The position numbers were made by a program, and so were the translations under genes. The notes under the pieces were generated by a model. It saw nothing but the letters and a program-made list of their open reading frames with translations. It was not told the origin of the DNA and searched no databases. Shown here one piece after another: positions 1 to 6,685 of a DNA stretch of 12,099 bases; the first letter of the stretch is position 1, and every line of letters begins with the position of its first letter. Source of the DNA: Prado023 sp032123675 (lineage in GTDB: Bacteria; Actinomycetota; Actinomycetes; S36-B12; CAIYMF01); contig JAQBEX010000179.1 of NCBI GenBank assembly GCA_032123675.1, positions 1-12,099 of the forward strand, given 5' to 3'.

Positions 1-42
1 ACATCGCCATGCCCGCACTCATGGGCGCCTGGAGGGCAGCTG

Positions 43-702
43 ATGGATGGACTCACGAGTTGGTTCGAATATGTGGTCGACAAGTACGACGACATCCTCG
101 AAGCGTTCTGGCAGCACATGCAGATAGTGCTCGTCGTTATCGCTCTCGCGACGGTCTTCTCCGTCACCCTCGGCATCATCGTCCAGCGCAACGCGTCGGC
201 GCGCGCCATCACGCTGAGCATTGCCGGGATCTTCCTCACCATCCCGTCCCTGGCACTGTTCGCAGTGTTCATCCCGATACTCGGGATCGGCAACGCGCCT
301 GCCATGGCCGCCCTGTTCCTGTACGCGATCCTGCCGATCCTGCGCAACACCGTCACCGGCCTGGACGAGGTCGACCCAGCGGTCGTGGAGTCCGCGCGCG
401 GCATGGGCATGGGATCGACCCAGCAGTTGCTGCGGGTCAAGCTGCCGCTTGCCTGGCCCGTCATCATGGCGGGCATCCGCGTGTCCAGCCTCATGGTTGT
501 CGGCATCGCGGCAATCGCCGTCCTCGTGGGCGGTGATGGGCTCGGGTCGTTCATCCAGGGCGGGCTCACCCGGCTCGGGCTTCCGGGGTCCTCTGAATCA
601 GTCTGGGTCGGGACCGTGTTCATCGTCCTGCTCGGCCTCGTGCTCGACCTCGTGTGGGCACTGATCCAGCGGCTCACGACGTCCCCCGGCCTCAGGAACT
701 AA
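43..702 (+). CDS. Glycine betaine/choline-type ABC transporter permease (OpuCB/YehW-like)
   Basis: Inner-membrane subunit of an osmoprotectant importer; with the second permease (1880-2716) it should form the channel driven by the ATPase encoded next door. The 219-residue length matches the short OpuCB/OpuCD permeases. An amphipathic N-terminus (about 1-22) is followed by hydrophobic segments near 25-47, 58-81, 85-101, 140-163 and 186-208. The cytoplasmic EAA loop that docks on the ATPase is clear at about 114-146 (VESARGMGMG, then LPLAWPVIMAGIR), as is the family motif LPILRNT at 97-103. The start at 43 has a GGAGGG ribosome site at 31-36, seven or so bases upstream. TGA overlaps the ATG (TGATG, 41-45), so an upstream gene outside the window may be coupled to it. 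The stop TAA overlaps the ribosome site of the ATPase gene. The exact solute cannot be read from a permease. Confidence 0.93.
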   Translation: MDGLTSWFEYVVDKYDDILEAFWQHMQIVLVVIALATVFSVTLGIIVQRNASARAITLSIAGIFLTIPSLALFAVFIPILGIGNAPAMAALFLYAILPILRNTVTGLDEVDPAVVESARGMGMGSTQQLLRVKLPLAWPVIMAGIRVSSLMVVGIAAIAVLVGGDGLGSFIQGGLTRLGLPGSSESVWVGTVFIVLLGLVLDLVWALIQRLTTSPGLRN

Positions 703-711
703 GGAGTACAC

Positions 712-1887
712 ATGACTGCCCAGCCAATGATCCACCTGGACAAAGTGACGAAGGTCTACCCCGGCTCCGAGACGCCCGCCGTCGAGGAGCTCACCATGGA
801 CATCAACGAGGGCGAGATCCTGGTCCTCGTCGGCCCCTCAGGGTGTGGCAAGAGCACGACCCTCAGACTGATCAACCGCATGATCGAGCCGTCCGGCGGG
901 AGCATCATCTTCGGCGGCGAGGACGTCACCGATGTCGACCCGGACAAGCTGCGCAGGCGGATCGGCTACGTGATCCAGCAGATCGGGTTGTTCCCGCACC
1001 AGACCATCGCGCAGAACATCGCGACGGTTCCCAAGATGGAGGGCTGGGACAAGGCGAAGATCGATGCGCGCGTCGACGAGCTGCTCGACACGGTGGGCCT
1101 GGACCCGGCCGAGTATCGCAACCGGTACCCCAAGGAGCTCTCCGGCGGCCAGGCGCAGCGTGTGGGCGTCGCCCGCGCGTTGGGTGCTGATCCCGACGTC
1201 ATGCTGATGGACGAGCCGTTCGGTGCGATCGATCCGATCACCCGCGATCGCCTGCAGAACGAGTTCCTGCGCCTGCAGAGCGAGTTGCGCAAGACCATCG
1301 TCTTCGTCACCCATGACATCGATGAGGCAATCAAGATGGGTGACCGGATCGCAATCCTCGGAGAGCGCAGCGTGATCCGCCAGATCGACACCCCGGAGCG
1401 GATCCTGGCCCTGCCCGCCGATGAGTTCGTCGACGACTTCATCGGCGCGGGTTCGACACTCAAGGGCCTGCACTTCGAGCGGGTCCGGGATCTCGACCTC
1501 GAGCCGTACCCGACGATCTCTGTCACCGATCCGTTGGCGACCGGCCATTCTGCCCTGGCGGAGACTGGCCGGGAGTGGCTCCTGCTCCTTGATGAGAAGG
1601 GGCGTCCGGCCCGCTGGGTGCGGGAGGCCGATCTGGACAAGGTCGACCAGGCCAGCGACCTGAAGTTCCGCGGTCAGCAGGTCCGCAGCCAGGTGGAGCA
1701 GAACGCCACACTGCACGACACCCTTGAGGAGATGCTCAAGTCATCCACTGGGATGGCCTGCGTCACGGAGCCGCACGGGCGCTACGTGGGGGTTGTCGAG
1801 ATCGGTCACCTGACCGCCGTGATCCGCCGGCTCAGGGCCGAAGCCCAGGCGCACTACGTCGCGCTGGAGGCGGCCGCCAATGAGTGA
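712..1887 (+). CDS. opuCA: Osmoprotectant ABC transporter ATP-binding protein with CBS domains (OpuCA/ProV family)
   Basis: Cytoplasmic ATPase powering betaine/choline/proline-type uptake. All nucleotide-binding motifs are intact: Walker A GPSGCGKST at 41-49, Q-loop around Q89-Q90, signature LSGGQ at 143-147, Walker B VMLMDEP with catalytic E168, and switch H201. The 391-residue length and the extension after about 250 match the OpuCA/ProV/OpuAA class, which carries two CBS domains; here they cover about 255-375 (the second includes MLKSSTGMACVTE and GRYVGVVEI). In OpuA-type systems these domains sense ionic strength or cyclic-di-AMP, so gating by osmotic state is inferred, not seen. Ribosome site AAGGAG lies at 701-706, five bases before ATG. 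The last 8 bp overlap the next permease gene, indicating translational coupling. The transport family is secure; the symbol follows Bacillus usage. Confidence 0.95.
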   Translation: MTAQPMIHLDKVTKVYPGSETPAVEELTMDINEGEILVLVGPSGCGKSTTLRLINRMIEPSGGSIIFGGEDVTDVDPDKLRRRIGYVIQQIGLFPHQTIAQNIATVPKMEGWDKAKIDARVDELLDTVGLDPAEYRNRYPKELSGGQAQRVGVARALGADPDVMLMDEPFGAIDPITRDRLQNEFLRLQSELRKTIVFVTHDIDEAIKMGDRIAILGERSVIRQIDTPERILALPADEFVDDFIGAGSTLKGLHFERVRDLDLEPYPTISVTDPLATGHSALAETGREWLLLLDEKGRPARWVREADLDKVDQASDLKFRGQQVRSQVEQNATLHDTLEEMLKSSTGMACVTEPHGRYVGVVEIGHLTAVIRRLRAEAQAHYVALEAAANE

Positions 1888-2716
1888 GACCACACATGAC
1901 ATCCATCTGGACCACACGATGTCCACCGATGACGACGAGACTGACGTTGCCGTCGCAGCAGTTCAAGCCAGCCGTACGCGCAACTCCTGGCTGGGACTTG
2001 CGGTGGCGCCACTGGGAATCATCGCCCTCGCGCTGCTGTTGTATGCCTACTACCGCAGCCTCGGCCTGGATTCCGATGTCAACTTCCAGCAGGCCAGCGC
2101 ACTCGACTGGGACACCAAGCTCTGGCCGCAGACCGTGGACATGTTCAAGATCGCCTTCTCGTCCACCGTCCTCGTGGTGGCCATCGCCGTCCCCCTCGGG
2201 ATCTTGCTGACCCGACCGTCAATGCGTCGCTTGGCTCCCAGCGTGCTGGCCGTGGCCAACGCCGGGCAGGCATTGCCCGCCTACGGATTGCTCGTGCTCT
2301 TCCTGCTCCTGCTCGGTCAGGGGCTCACAACGGTCATCTGGGCCCTCGTGCTGTACGCCCTGCTGCCCGTGCTGCGCAACACGATGGTCGGACTCGACAA
2401 CGTGGACCGGTCGGTCATCGAGGCCGGTCGTGGGATGGGTATGACCAAGCTGAATGCCCTGACCCGCATCGAGCTGCCGCTGGCGGTTCCGGTCATCATC
2501 GCCGGTATTCGCACCGCCATGACGATCAACATCGGCATGGCGACCCTTGCCTTCCTGATCGGCGGGGGTGGCCTGGGGATCACCATCAGTTCCGGCCTGA
2601 AGCTGCAGCAGAACCCCGTGCTCCTCGTCGGCGCGGGCATGGTCGCCATCCTCGCCCTGACATTCGACTGGATCGGCGCGGTCATGGAGCGATTCCTCAA
2701 GCCCCGAGGGCTCTGA
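1880..2716 (+). CDS. Glycine betaine/choline-type ABC transporter permease, second subunit (OpuC/YehY-like)
   Basis: Second membrane subunit of the importer. At 278 residues it is longer than its partner because of a polar, acidic N-terminal tail (about 1-35, with a DDDE run) and an extra first membrane helix near 38-58. The permease core then follows, with hydrophobic stretches near 92-110, 119-145, 149-165, 204-228 and 247-266. The EAA loop is at about 178-211 (VIEAGRGMGM, then ELPLAVPVIIAGIR) and LLPVLRNT at 161-168 parallels LPILRNT in the first permease. The C-terminus (MERFLKPRGL) is typical of the family. ATG lies inside the end of the ATPase gene (8-bp overlap), so translation is probably coupled. 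The TGA stop is the first three bases of a 17-bp tandem repeat. Its job as one half of a heterodimeric channel is inferred from having two different permeases beside one ATPase. Confidence 0.93.
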   Translation: MSETTHDIHLDHTMSTDDDETDVAVAAVQASRTRNSWLGLAVAPLGIIALALLLYAYYRSLGLDSDVNFQQASALDWDTKLWPQTVDMFKIAFSSTVLVVAIAVPLGILLTRPSMRRLAPSVLAVANAGQALPAYGLLVLFLLLLGQGLTTVIWALVLYALLPVLRNTMVGLDNVDRSVIEAGRGMGMTKLNALTRIELPLAVPVIIAGIRTAMTINIGMATLAFLIGGGGLGITISSGLKLQQNPVLLVGAGMVAILALTFDWIGAVMERFLKPRGL

Positions 2717-2778
2717 GCCAGCGCCAGTTCTGAGCCAGCGCCAGTTCTGAGCCAGCGCCAGTTCTGAGCCAGCGCCAG
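2714..2778. repeat. 17-bp tandem repeat, about 3.8 copies, overlapping a stop codon
   Basis: The unit TGAGCCAGCGCCAGTTC occurs at 2714-2730, 2731-2747 and 2748-2764, followed by a 14-base partial copy at 2765-2778. The full copies are identical. The TGA of the permease gene is the first three bases of copy 1. Because 17 is not a multiple of 3, the repeated TGA falls in all three forward frames. Identity between copies suggests recent slippage or duplication. Function, if any, is unknown. Confidence 0.97.
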
Positions 2779-2780
2779 CA

Positions 2781-2826
2781 TGTGACTGTGCCCCCCGACC
2801 ACACTCGGTCGGGGGGCACAGTCACA
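2781..2826. terminator. Bidirectional terminator between convergent transporter genes
   Basis: A perfect 20-bp inverted repeat: left arm 2781-2800, loop ACACTC 2801-2806, right arm 2807-2826. The arms carry a six-G/C block (CCCCCC pairing with GGGGGG). No strong T-tract follows on either strand, which is common for actinobacterial terminators. It lies 65 bases past the plus-strand permease stop and 14 bases past the minus-strand binding-protein stop, where one hairpin could end transcription from both sides. Confidence 0.88.
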
Positions 2827-2839
2827 TCCAGCTGAGGTC

Positions 2840-3796
2840 CTACGCGAGACCGATCTCCTGGAGGTAGGCGGCGGCGACGTCCTCCGCCGACTCATCCTCA
2901 ATGTCGACCTGGTAGTTCAGCGACGCCATCTTCGCGTTATCGAGAGGGGCGTAGATCTGATCGACGAGACCCTGGTAGGTCTCGGCGTTCTCGCCGAAGT
3001 GATCGGCGTTCCACGTGTAGGACGCGTTGTACAGGATGAACACGCCCGGATCCGCAACGACGCTCAGGTTCAGCGCCTCGATGCGACCATCCGTGGTGAA
3101 GACCTCGCCGAAACTGCAGGCGCCGCTGGCTGTCTCGGTGTAGATCAGGCCGGTGTCAAGGATCTGGATCTGGCTGTCCGGGACGGTGTAGCCGGTGGCG
3201 TCCTCGAACAGGATCAGCCCGTCCGGGCGGTCGGGGAACTCCGTCTCCATGCACACAGTTGCGTCCGGCGTGGCGGCCAGGTAGTCAGCCATGCCCTGCA
3301 GGTCGAAGCCGCCCTGGGCCTCGGCGAGCTCGGGACCGGCTGCGAATCCGTAGGTGTCGTTGAACGGCGACAGCCCGGCCCAGATGATGTTGTTCTCCGC
3401 AAGGTCCATCTCCGCGGTCTTTGCGTACAGCTCCGCCGGATCTGAGGACGGGTCCTGCTGGCCCAGGTGCACGGTCCAGCCGGTTCCGTTGTAGTCGGGG
3501 TACACATCGATGTCGCCGGCCAGCAGGGCGGTGCGGTTCACCGACGTACCGCCGAGGTTGATCTGGTTCTTGACGTCGGCACCCTGGGACTGCAGTGCCT
3601 GGACGAGGATCTCGCCCAGAACGATGTTCTCTGTGAAGTCCTTCGACCCCACGGTGACGCTCACGCCCTCAAGCGCGCTCCCACCACTGCTGGTGCTCTC
3701 CTCACTGTCACTTCCGCTGCTGCAGCCGGTGGCGATGAGGCCCACGGACGCAAGCACGGCCGCTGATCGAAGAAGGTGGACATTGGGATACCGCAT
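2840..3796 (-). CDS. opuCC: Osmoprotectant ABC transporter substrate-binding lipoprotein (OpuCC/OsmF family)
   Basis: Extracellular, lipid-anchored receptor that should deliver a quaternary-ammonium solute to the importer. I start it at 3796 rather than at 3808 or 3862. This gives a normal signal peptide (MRYPNVHLLR, then a hydrophobic stretch 11-23) ending in lipobox ATGC with C25, and puts GGAG six bases upstream. A Ser/Glu/Gly-rich linker (26-42) precedes the OpuAC-type binding fold: VTVGSKDFTEN at 47-57, LGGTSVNRTALLAGDIDVYPDYNGTGW at about 81-107 (the hallmark region, usually with YPEYTGT), and lobe two from about 180. C183 and C227 are the only cysteines in the mature domain apart from the lipid anchor and could form a disulfide. 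The gene is convergent with the three other transporter genes, so it has its own promoter and may be expressed at a different level. Betaine, choline, carnitine or proline betaine are all possible ligands. Confidence 0.92.
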   Translation of the reverse strand: MRYPNVHLLRSAAVLASVGLIATGCSSGSDSEESTSSGGSALEGVSVTVGSKDFTENIVLGEILVQALQSQGADVKNQINLGGTSVNRTALLAGDIDVYPDYNGTGWTVHLGQQDPSSDPAELYAKTAEMDLAENNIIWAGLSPFNDTYGFAAGPELAEAQGGFDLQGMADYLAATPDATVCMETEFPDRPDGLILFEDATGYTVPDSQIQILDTGLIYTETASGACSFGEVFTTDGRIEALNLSVVADPGVFILYNASYTWNADHFGENAETYQGLVDQIYAPLDNAKMASLNYQVDIEDESAEDVAAAYLQEIGLA

Positions 3797-3915
3797 AGAC
3801 AACTCCATTGCTCGGTTGAGAGGGGGTTGGATCCGGGCTGGGCCCAGACAGAGCCTCACCAACGTAACCCGAAGGACGTGCTGGCCCCACCGACAACGGT
3901 CGAACCCTAGGGATT

Positions 3916-3931
3916 GTCACGAAACTGTGAC
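3916..3931. promoter_or_regulatory. Possible operator: GTCAC-N6-GTGAC palindrome
   Basis: GTCAC (3916-3920) and GTGAC (3927-3931) form a perfect 5-bp inverted repeat around GAAACT. It sits about 120 bp upstream of the lipoprotein start and about 120 bp upstream of the hydrolase start. The spacing suits a dimeric regulator, but a 5-bp arm can occur by chance. Which regulator would bind is unknown. Confidence 0.3.
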
Positions 3932-3974
3932 CTTCTGAGCACGCACGCGGGACTGGGCTTCGGCTGGACCCACG

Positions 3975-3996
3975 CCCCTCGGGATCAGGCGAGGGG
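3975..3996. promoter_or_regulatory. Hairpin or inverted repeat upstream of hydrolase promoter
   Basis: CCCCTCG (3975-3981) and CGAGGGG (3990-3996) are perfectly complementary across the 8-base loop GGATCAGG. It ends 17 bases before the -35 box at 4014. It could insulate the hydrolase promoter or act as a regulator site. There is no T-tract. Confidence 0.35.
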
Positions 3997-4013
3997 ACTA
4001 CTCAACGGGGCTA

Positions 4014-4042
4014 TTGACATTAGCCTCAGCGCTATGTATCTT
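4014..4042 (+). promoter_or_regulatory. Near-consensus housekeeping promoter for a leaderless transcript
   Basis: TTGACA at 4014-4019 is a perfect -35 box. After exactly 17 bases comes TATCTT at 4037-4042, a 4-of-6 match to the -10 consensus. A start site 7-8 bases further on falls at 4049-4050, which is the A of the hydrolase ATG or the base before it. No ribosome site precedes that ATG. Leaderless mRNAs are common in Actinobacteria. Confidence 0.7.
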
Positions 4043-4049
4043 ACCTTTC

Positions 4050-4886
4050 ATGACAACCAATGACGTGCACACCGCAGCCCCCGCCGAGTACCTGACCCGT
4101 CCCGAGGGGCGAGTCGCCTACGACGTCACCGGAACGGGCCGTCCCCTGGTCGTCCTCGTCCCGGGGATGGGTGACCTCCGGACCACCTACCGCTTCCTGG
4201 GCCCCCGCCTCAACGCCGCTGGGTACCGAGTGGCAACCACCGATCTGCGCGGTCACGGTGACAGCGACACCACCTTCAGGTCCTACGGCGATGCCGAGAC
4301 CGCCAGCGACGTGATCGCCCTCATCGAGGAGCTCGGCGGTCCGGCCGTGGTCGTCGGCAACTCGATGGGCGCCGGCGCCGCAGCCCACGCAGCATCAGAG
4401 CGCCCGGACCTCATCACGGGCCTCGTTCTCGTCGGGCCCTTCGTGCGCAACGGCGACATCAGCGCGGTCACCCGGTTCATGATGCGCATCGCGATGGCCA
4501 CCCCCTGGGTCGCGACGTCGTGGAAGGCCTACGTCCCGCGCCTGTACGCCGGCCACAAGCCCACCGACCTCGACGCCCACCTGCGTTCGGTGATCGCCAG
4601 CGTCCGACGCCCGGGGTATGCCAAGGCGTTCTCGTTGACCACTCGCGCGGACCACGCGCCCACCGAGGCCAGGCTCGGGCAGGTCCACGCCCCGGCGCTG
4701 GTCGTCATGGGCGAGCTGGATCCCGACTTCCCCGACCCGAGGGCCGAGGCTGACTGGATCGCGGCTGCTCTGCACGGCGAGGTCGTGATGGTCGCCGACG
4801 CCGGCCACTACCCGCAGTCGCAGCAGCCTGAGGCGGTCAGCGACGCGATCCCGGATTTCCTGTCGAGGACGGTCCAGCGTGGCTAG
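4050..4886 (+). CDS. Alpha/beta-fold hydrolase
   Basis: A 278-residue soluble serine hydrolase of unknown substrate. Oxyanion-loop motif VPGMGD is at 37-42. The nucleophile elbow GNSMG (103-107) supplies S105. The acid is probably D224 in GELDPDF, and the base H253 in DAGHYPQ. The sequence RGHGDSD (67-73) is typical of the esterase/haloperoxidase-like branch. The cap region (about 135-205) is short and helical. I start it at ATG 4050 because the frame upstream opens only with a TTG that is itself part of the -35 box. The last 8 bp overlap the TetR-family gene, so the two are probably co-translated. An operon of hydrolase plus TetR regulator suggests that the regulator senses the hydrolase substrate or product. 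No signal peptide is seen, so it acts in the cytoplasm. Esterase, lactonase or similar activity cannot be told apart from sequence alone. Confidence 0.9.
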   Translation: MTTNDVHTAAPAEYLTRPEGRVAYDVTGTGRPLVVLVPGMGDLRTTYRFLGPRLNAAGYRVATTDLRGHGDSDTTFRSYGDAETASDVIALIEELGGPAVVVGNSMGAGAAAHAASERPDLITGLVLVGPFVRNGDISAVTRFMMRIAMATPWVATSWKAYVPRLYAGHKPTDLDAHLRSVIASVRRPGYAKAFSLTTRADHAPTEARLGQVHAPALVVMGELDPDFPDPRAEADWIAAALHGEVVMVADAGHYPQSQQPEAVSDAIPDFLSRTVQRG

Positions 4887-5508
4887 GGCCGGGCTCACCG
4901 AGGACCGCGTCGTGATCGAGGCCGAGCGCATCGCCGACGAGGTCGGGCTGTCCCAGCTCACCCTGGCCGCGTTGGCGGGGAACCTGGGCGTGCGCCAACC
5001 GTCGCTGTACAAGCACATCGACGGCATGGGCGCCCTGCAGCTCACTATCGCCGTGCGCGCCAAGCGTGAGCTGGCCGAGGTGCTTGGCCGAGCCGCTGTG
5101 GGTCGGGCTCGCGGTGACGCGATCCGTGCCCTCGCCGATGCCTATCGGACGTGGGCTGTCGAGCACCCGGGACGTTACGCCGCGACCACCCGCGCACCGA
5201 TCCCGGGAGACGTGGACGACAAGGCTGCCAGCGATGCCGTGGTCACCGTCGTCCTCGACGTCCTGTCCGGATACCACCTCGCCGGTGACTCGGCGATTGA
5301 CGCCACCCGGACCATGCGCTCAGCACTGCACGGATTCGTCAGCCTGGAGACCAATGACGGTTTTGGGCTCCCGGTGAGCATCGATCGCAGCTACGAGTTC
5401 CTGGTCGACTCCCTCGTCGCAGCCCTGGCTGCCGCCGACGCGCAGGCGAACGAGCCGGCGAACGAGGCTCGCCCCAGTCGCGCCGTCAGCGGGGGCCCAG
5501 GGCGATGA
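4879..5508 (+). CDS. TetR/AcrR-family transcriptional regulator with WHG-type C-terminal domain
   Basis: A 209-residue one-component regulator. The DNA-binding helix-turn-helix is at about 27-47 (LTLAALAGNLGVRQPSLYKH, the classic TetR pattern with a tyrosine near the end of the recognition helix). The ligand domain has features of the WHG class: HPGRYAATTRAP at 96-107 and LHGFVSLETNDGFG at about 150-163. It starts with GTG inside the hydrolase gene (8-bp overlap), with a weak GAGGA about 10 bases upstream, so its translation probably depends on the hydrolase message. Self-regulation of this operon is the usual arrangement and is inferred here. Its last 23 bp overlap the 3' end of the convergent SagB-type gene. 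The tail from about 185 is polar and probably disordered. The ligand is unknown. Confidence 0.92.
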   Translation: MARAGLTEDRVVIEAERIADEVGLSQLTLAALAGNLGVRQPSLYKHIDGMGALQLTIAVRAKRELAEVLGRAAVGRARGDAIRALADAYRTWAVEHPGRYAATTRAPIPGDVDDKAASDAVVTVVLDVLSGYHLAGDSAIDATRTMRSALHGFVSLETNDGFGLPVSIDRSYEFLVDSLVAALAAADAQANEPANEARPSRAVSGGPGR

Positions 5509-6685
5509 CCCCGAGCGCGGCCTCCTGGCGCCCATCCACGCCGATGACGTCATTGACCATCCCGTCGAAGAACGCACCGACCATGCAGGCGCCCAGTCCG
5601 AGGGTCTCGGCCGCGAGGTAGACATTCTGGGTCACGTGGCCTCCCTCCCAGCAGACGTACCGGTAGTGGCGCTCGCGGTACTTCCATCGCGACCTCTGGA
5701 ACCGGCCGGTCAGGATGAGCACGACCGGCGCTCGACGCAGGAAGTCCTGGCCGAGCCCGGCGACCATCAGATCGCCGGCGGCCGACCCGTCGCGGACCGG
5801 TTCCAGCGCCTGGGCCCGGACGTCGACGTGGTAGACGCCCGGGTCGATCCCGTCCACACGGCGCACAGCCACGTAGGTCTCGATGGGATACAGGGCACCA
5901 GCTGAGGGAGCAGCGCGGTGACCCTGGCTCGAGGTGATCCCGGTGGCTGCGCGCACCACCCACGCCAGCTCCTCGGCGGTGATGGATCGGTCGGCGTACT
6001 CGCGCAGGGATCGTCGCTGCGCCAGGGCCTGGGACACGGTCATCACCGGCGGGACGGCCACGGCGGGCAGAGCGACAGGCTGGCCCTCGCCGACCCGCAG
6101 GTACTGGGCGGGCCGGCGACCCCAGTCGACCAGGTCGCTGATCAGTCCGCGCAGCCCGAGCGAACTCTCCCGGTGGTAGAAGAGACCGACATCGCCGCCC
6201 TCATAGGGCACGGGAGACACCTCGGACTTGGCCGACCAGCCCACGACGACCCCCGCGGCGCCAGCACCGATCGCGGCAAGGGCCGTGCGACGCGACGGGC
6301 GACGGGGGTGCTGGTGGCGAACGTCCGGCGCCGGACCCGGCTTGTCGCCAGCCTGGCTGGTCGCCCCATCCCGGACGGAGCCATGCGTGCGCTCGCCCGC
6401 CGACGTCAGCGCAGCTGCGGTCGCCGGGAGCGCGGGCGGGCCCTGCGGGGCGGGCGCTTGGCTCGCCCCGGCGCGCTGACTGCCCGACCACCGCGACGGC
6501 AGGAACCATCGCCAGTGCAGCCCCACGTGGATGGCGATCAGCACCGCGACCGCATAGCCCGCCCAGCGGTGTGGGGTGAACTGGTTGAGATCAAGCCGGT
6601 CGACGAGGAAGCCCGTCAGGCTCACCACAACCGCTGCGACCAGCAGGAGTCCGTTGAGGATGTACCTGACGCGTCTTCCAGACAT
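5486..6685 (-). CDS. Membrane-bound SagB-type nitroreductase with N-terminal cytochrome-b-like two-helix domain and Tat-like segment
   Basis: A 399-residue three-part protein. Residues 8-28 and 41-61 are membrane helices with H39, H53 and H57 placed as in DUF4405/cytochrome-b-like domains, so heme binding is plausible. A Pro/Ala/Ser-rich linker (about 65-130) leads to SRRTAL (131-136) and a hydrophobic stretch 135-150, which resembles an internal twin-arginine signal. Residues about 212-399 form a SagB-type FMN nitroreductase domain: RRSLREY (224-230), PSAGALYPIE (260-269), WKYRERHYRY (334-343), GHVTQNVYLAAETLGLG (349-365). If the Tat segment works, the flavin domain lies outside the cell. 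Start 6685 is chosen because GGAAGG lies six bases upstream and the membrane helix begins at once; the frame stays open upstream but that part is not protein-like. SagB relatives oxidise azolines in peptide natural products, but no YcaO gene or precursor peptide is visible, so the substrate is unknown. Confidence 0.88.
   Translation of the reverse strand: MSGRRVRYILNGLLLVAAVVVSLTGFLVDRLDLNQFTPHRWAGYAVAVLIAIHVGLHWRWFLPSRWSGSQRAGASQAPAPQGPPALPATAAALTSAGERTHGSVRDGATSQAGDKPGPAPDVRHQHPRRPSRRTALAAIGAGAAGVVVGWSAKSEVSPVPYEGGDVGLFYHRESSLGLRGLISDLVDWGRRPAQYLRVGEGQPVALPAVAVPPVMTVSQALAQRRSLREYADRSITAEELAWVVRAATGITSSQGHRAAPSAGALYPIETYVAVRRVDGIDPGVYHVDVRAQALEPVRDGSAAGDLMVAGLGQDFLRRAPVVLILTGRFQRSRWKYRERHYRYVCWEGGHVTQNVYLAAETLGLGACMVGAFFDGMVNDVIGVDGRQEAALGVIALGPR

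Larger units (their letters stand above)
3797..4049. other. Divergent intergenic region between binding protein and hydrolase genes
   Basis: This 253-bp stretch holds no credible gene. It contains the ribosome site for the minus-strand lipoprotein (GGAG on the minus strand just upstream of 3796), the inverted repeats at 3916-3931 and 3975-3996, and the plus-strand promoter at 4014-4042. The promoter of the minus-strand gene must also lie here, but I could not find a convincing hexamer pair for it. Confidence 0.7.

Noticed and set aside
1..42. 3' end of an upstream gene ending at the TGA of 41-43
   Set aside because: Only about 13 codons are visible and they show no recognisable pattern, so a gene cannot be supported.
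838..1716. Long minus-strand open frame opposite the transporter ATPase
   Set aside because: It mirrors the codon pattern of the ATPase gene, has no ribosome site or domain, and is a GC-driven shadow.
5486..6685. RiPP biosynthesis cluster suggested by the SagB-type domain
   Set aside because: No YcaO cyclodehydratase, precursor peptide, peptidase or export gene is present in the window.
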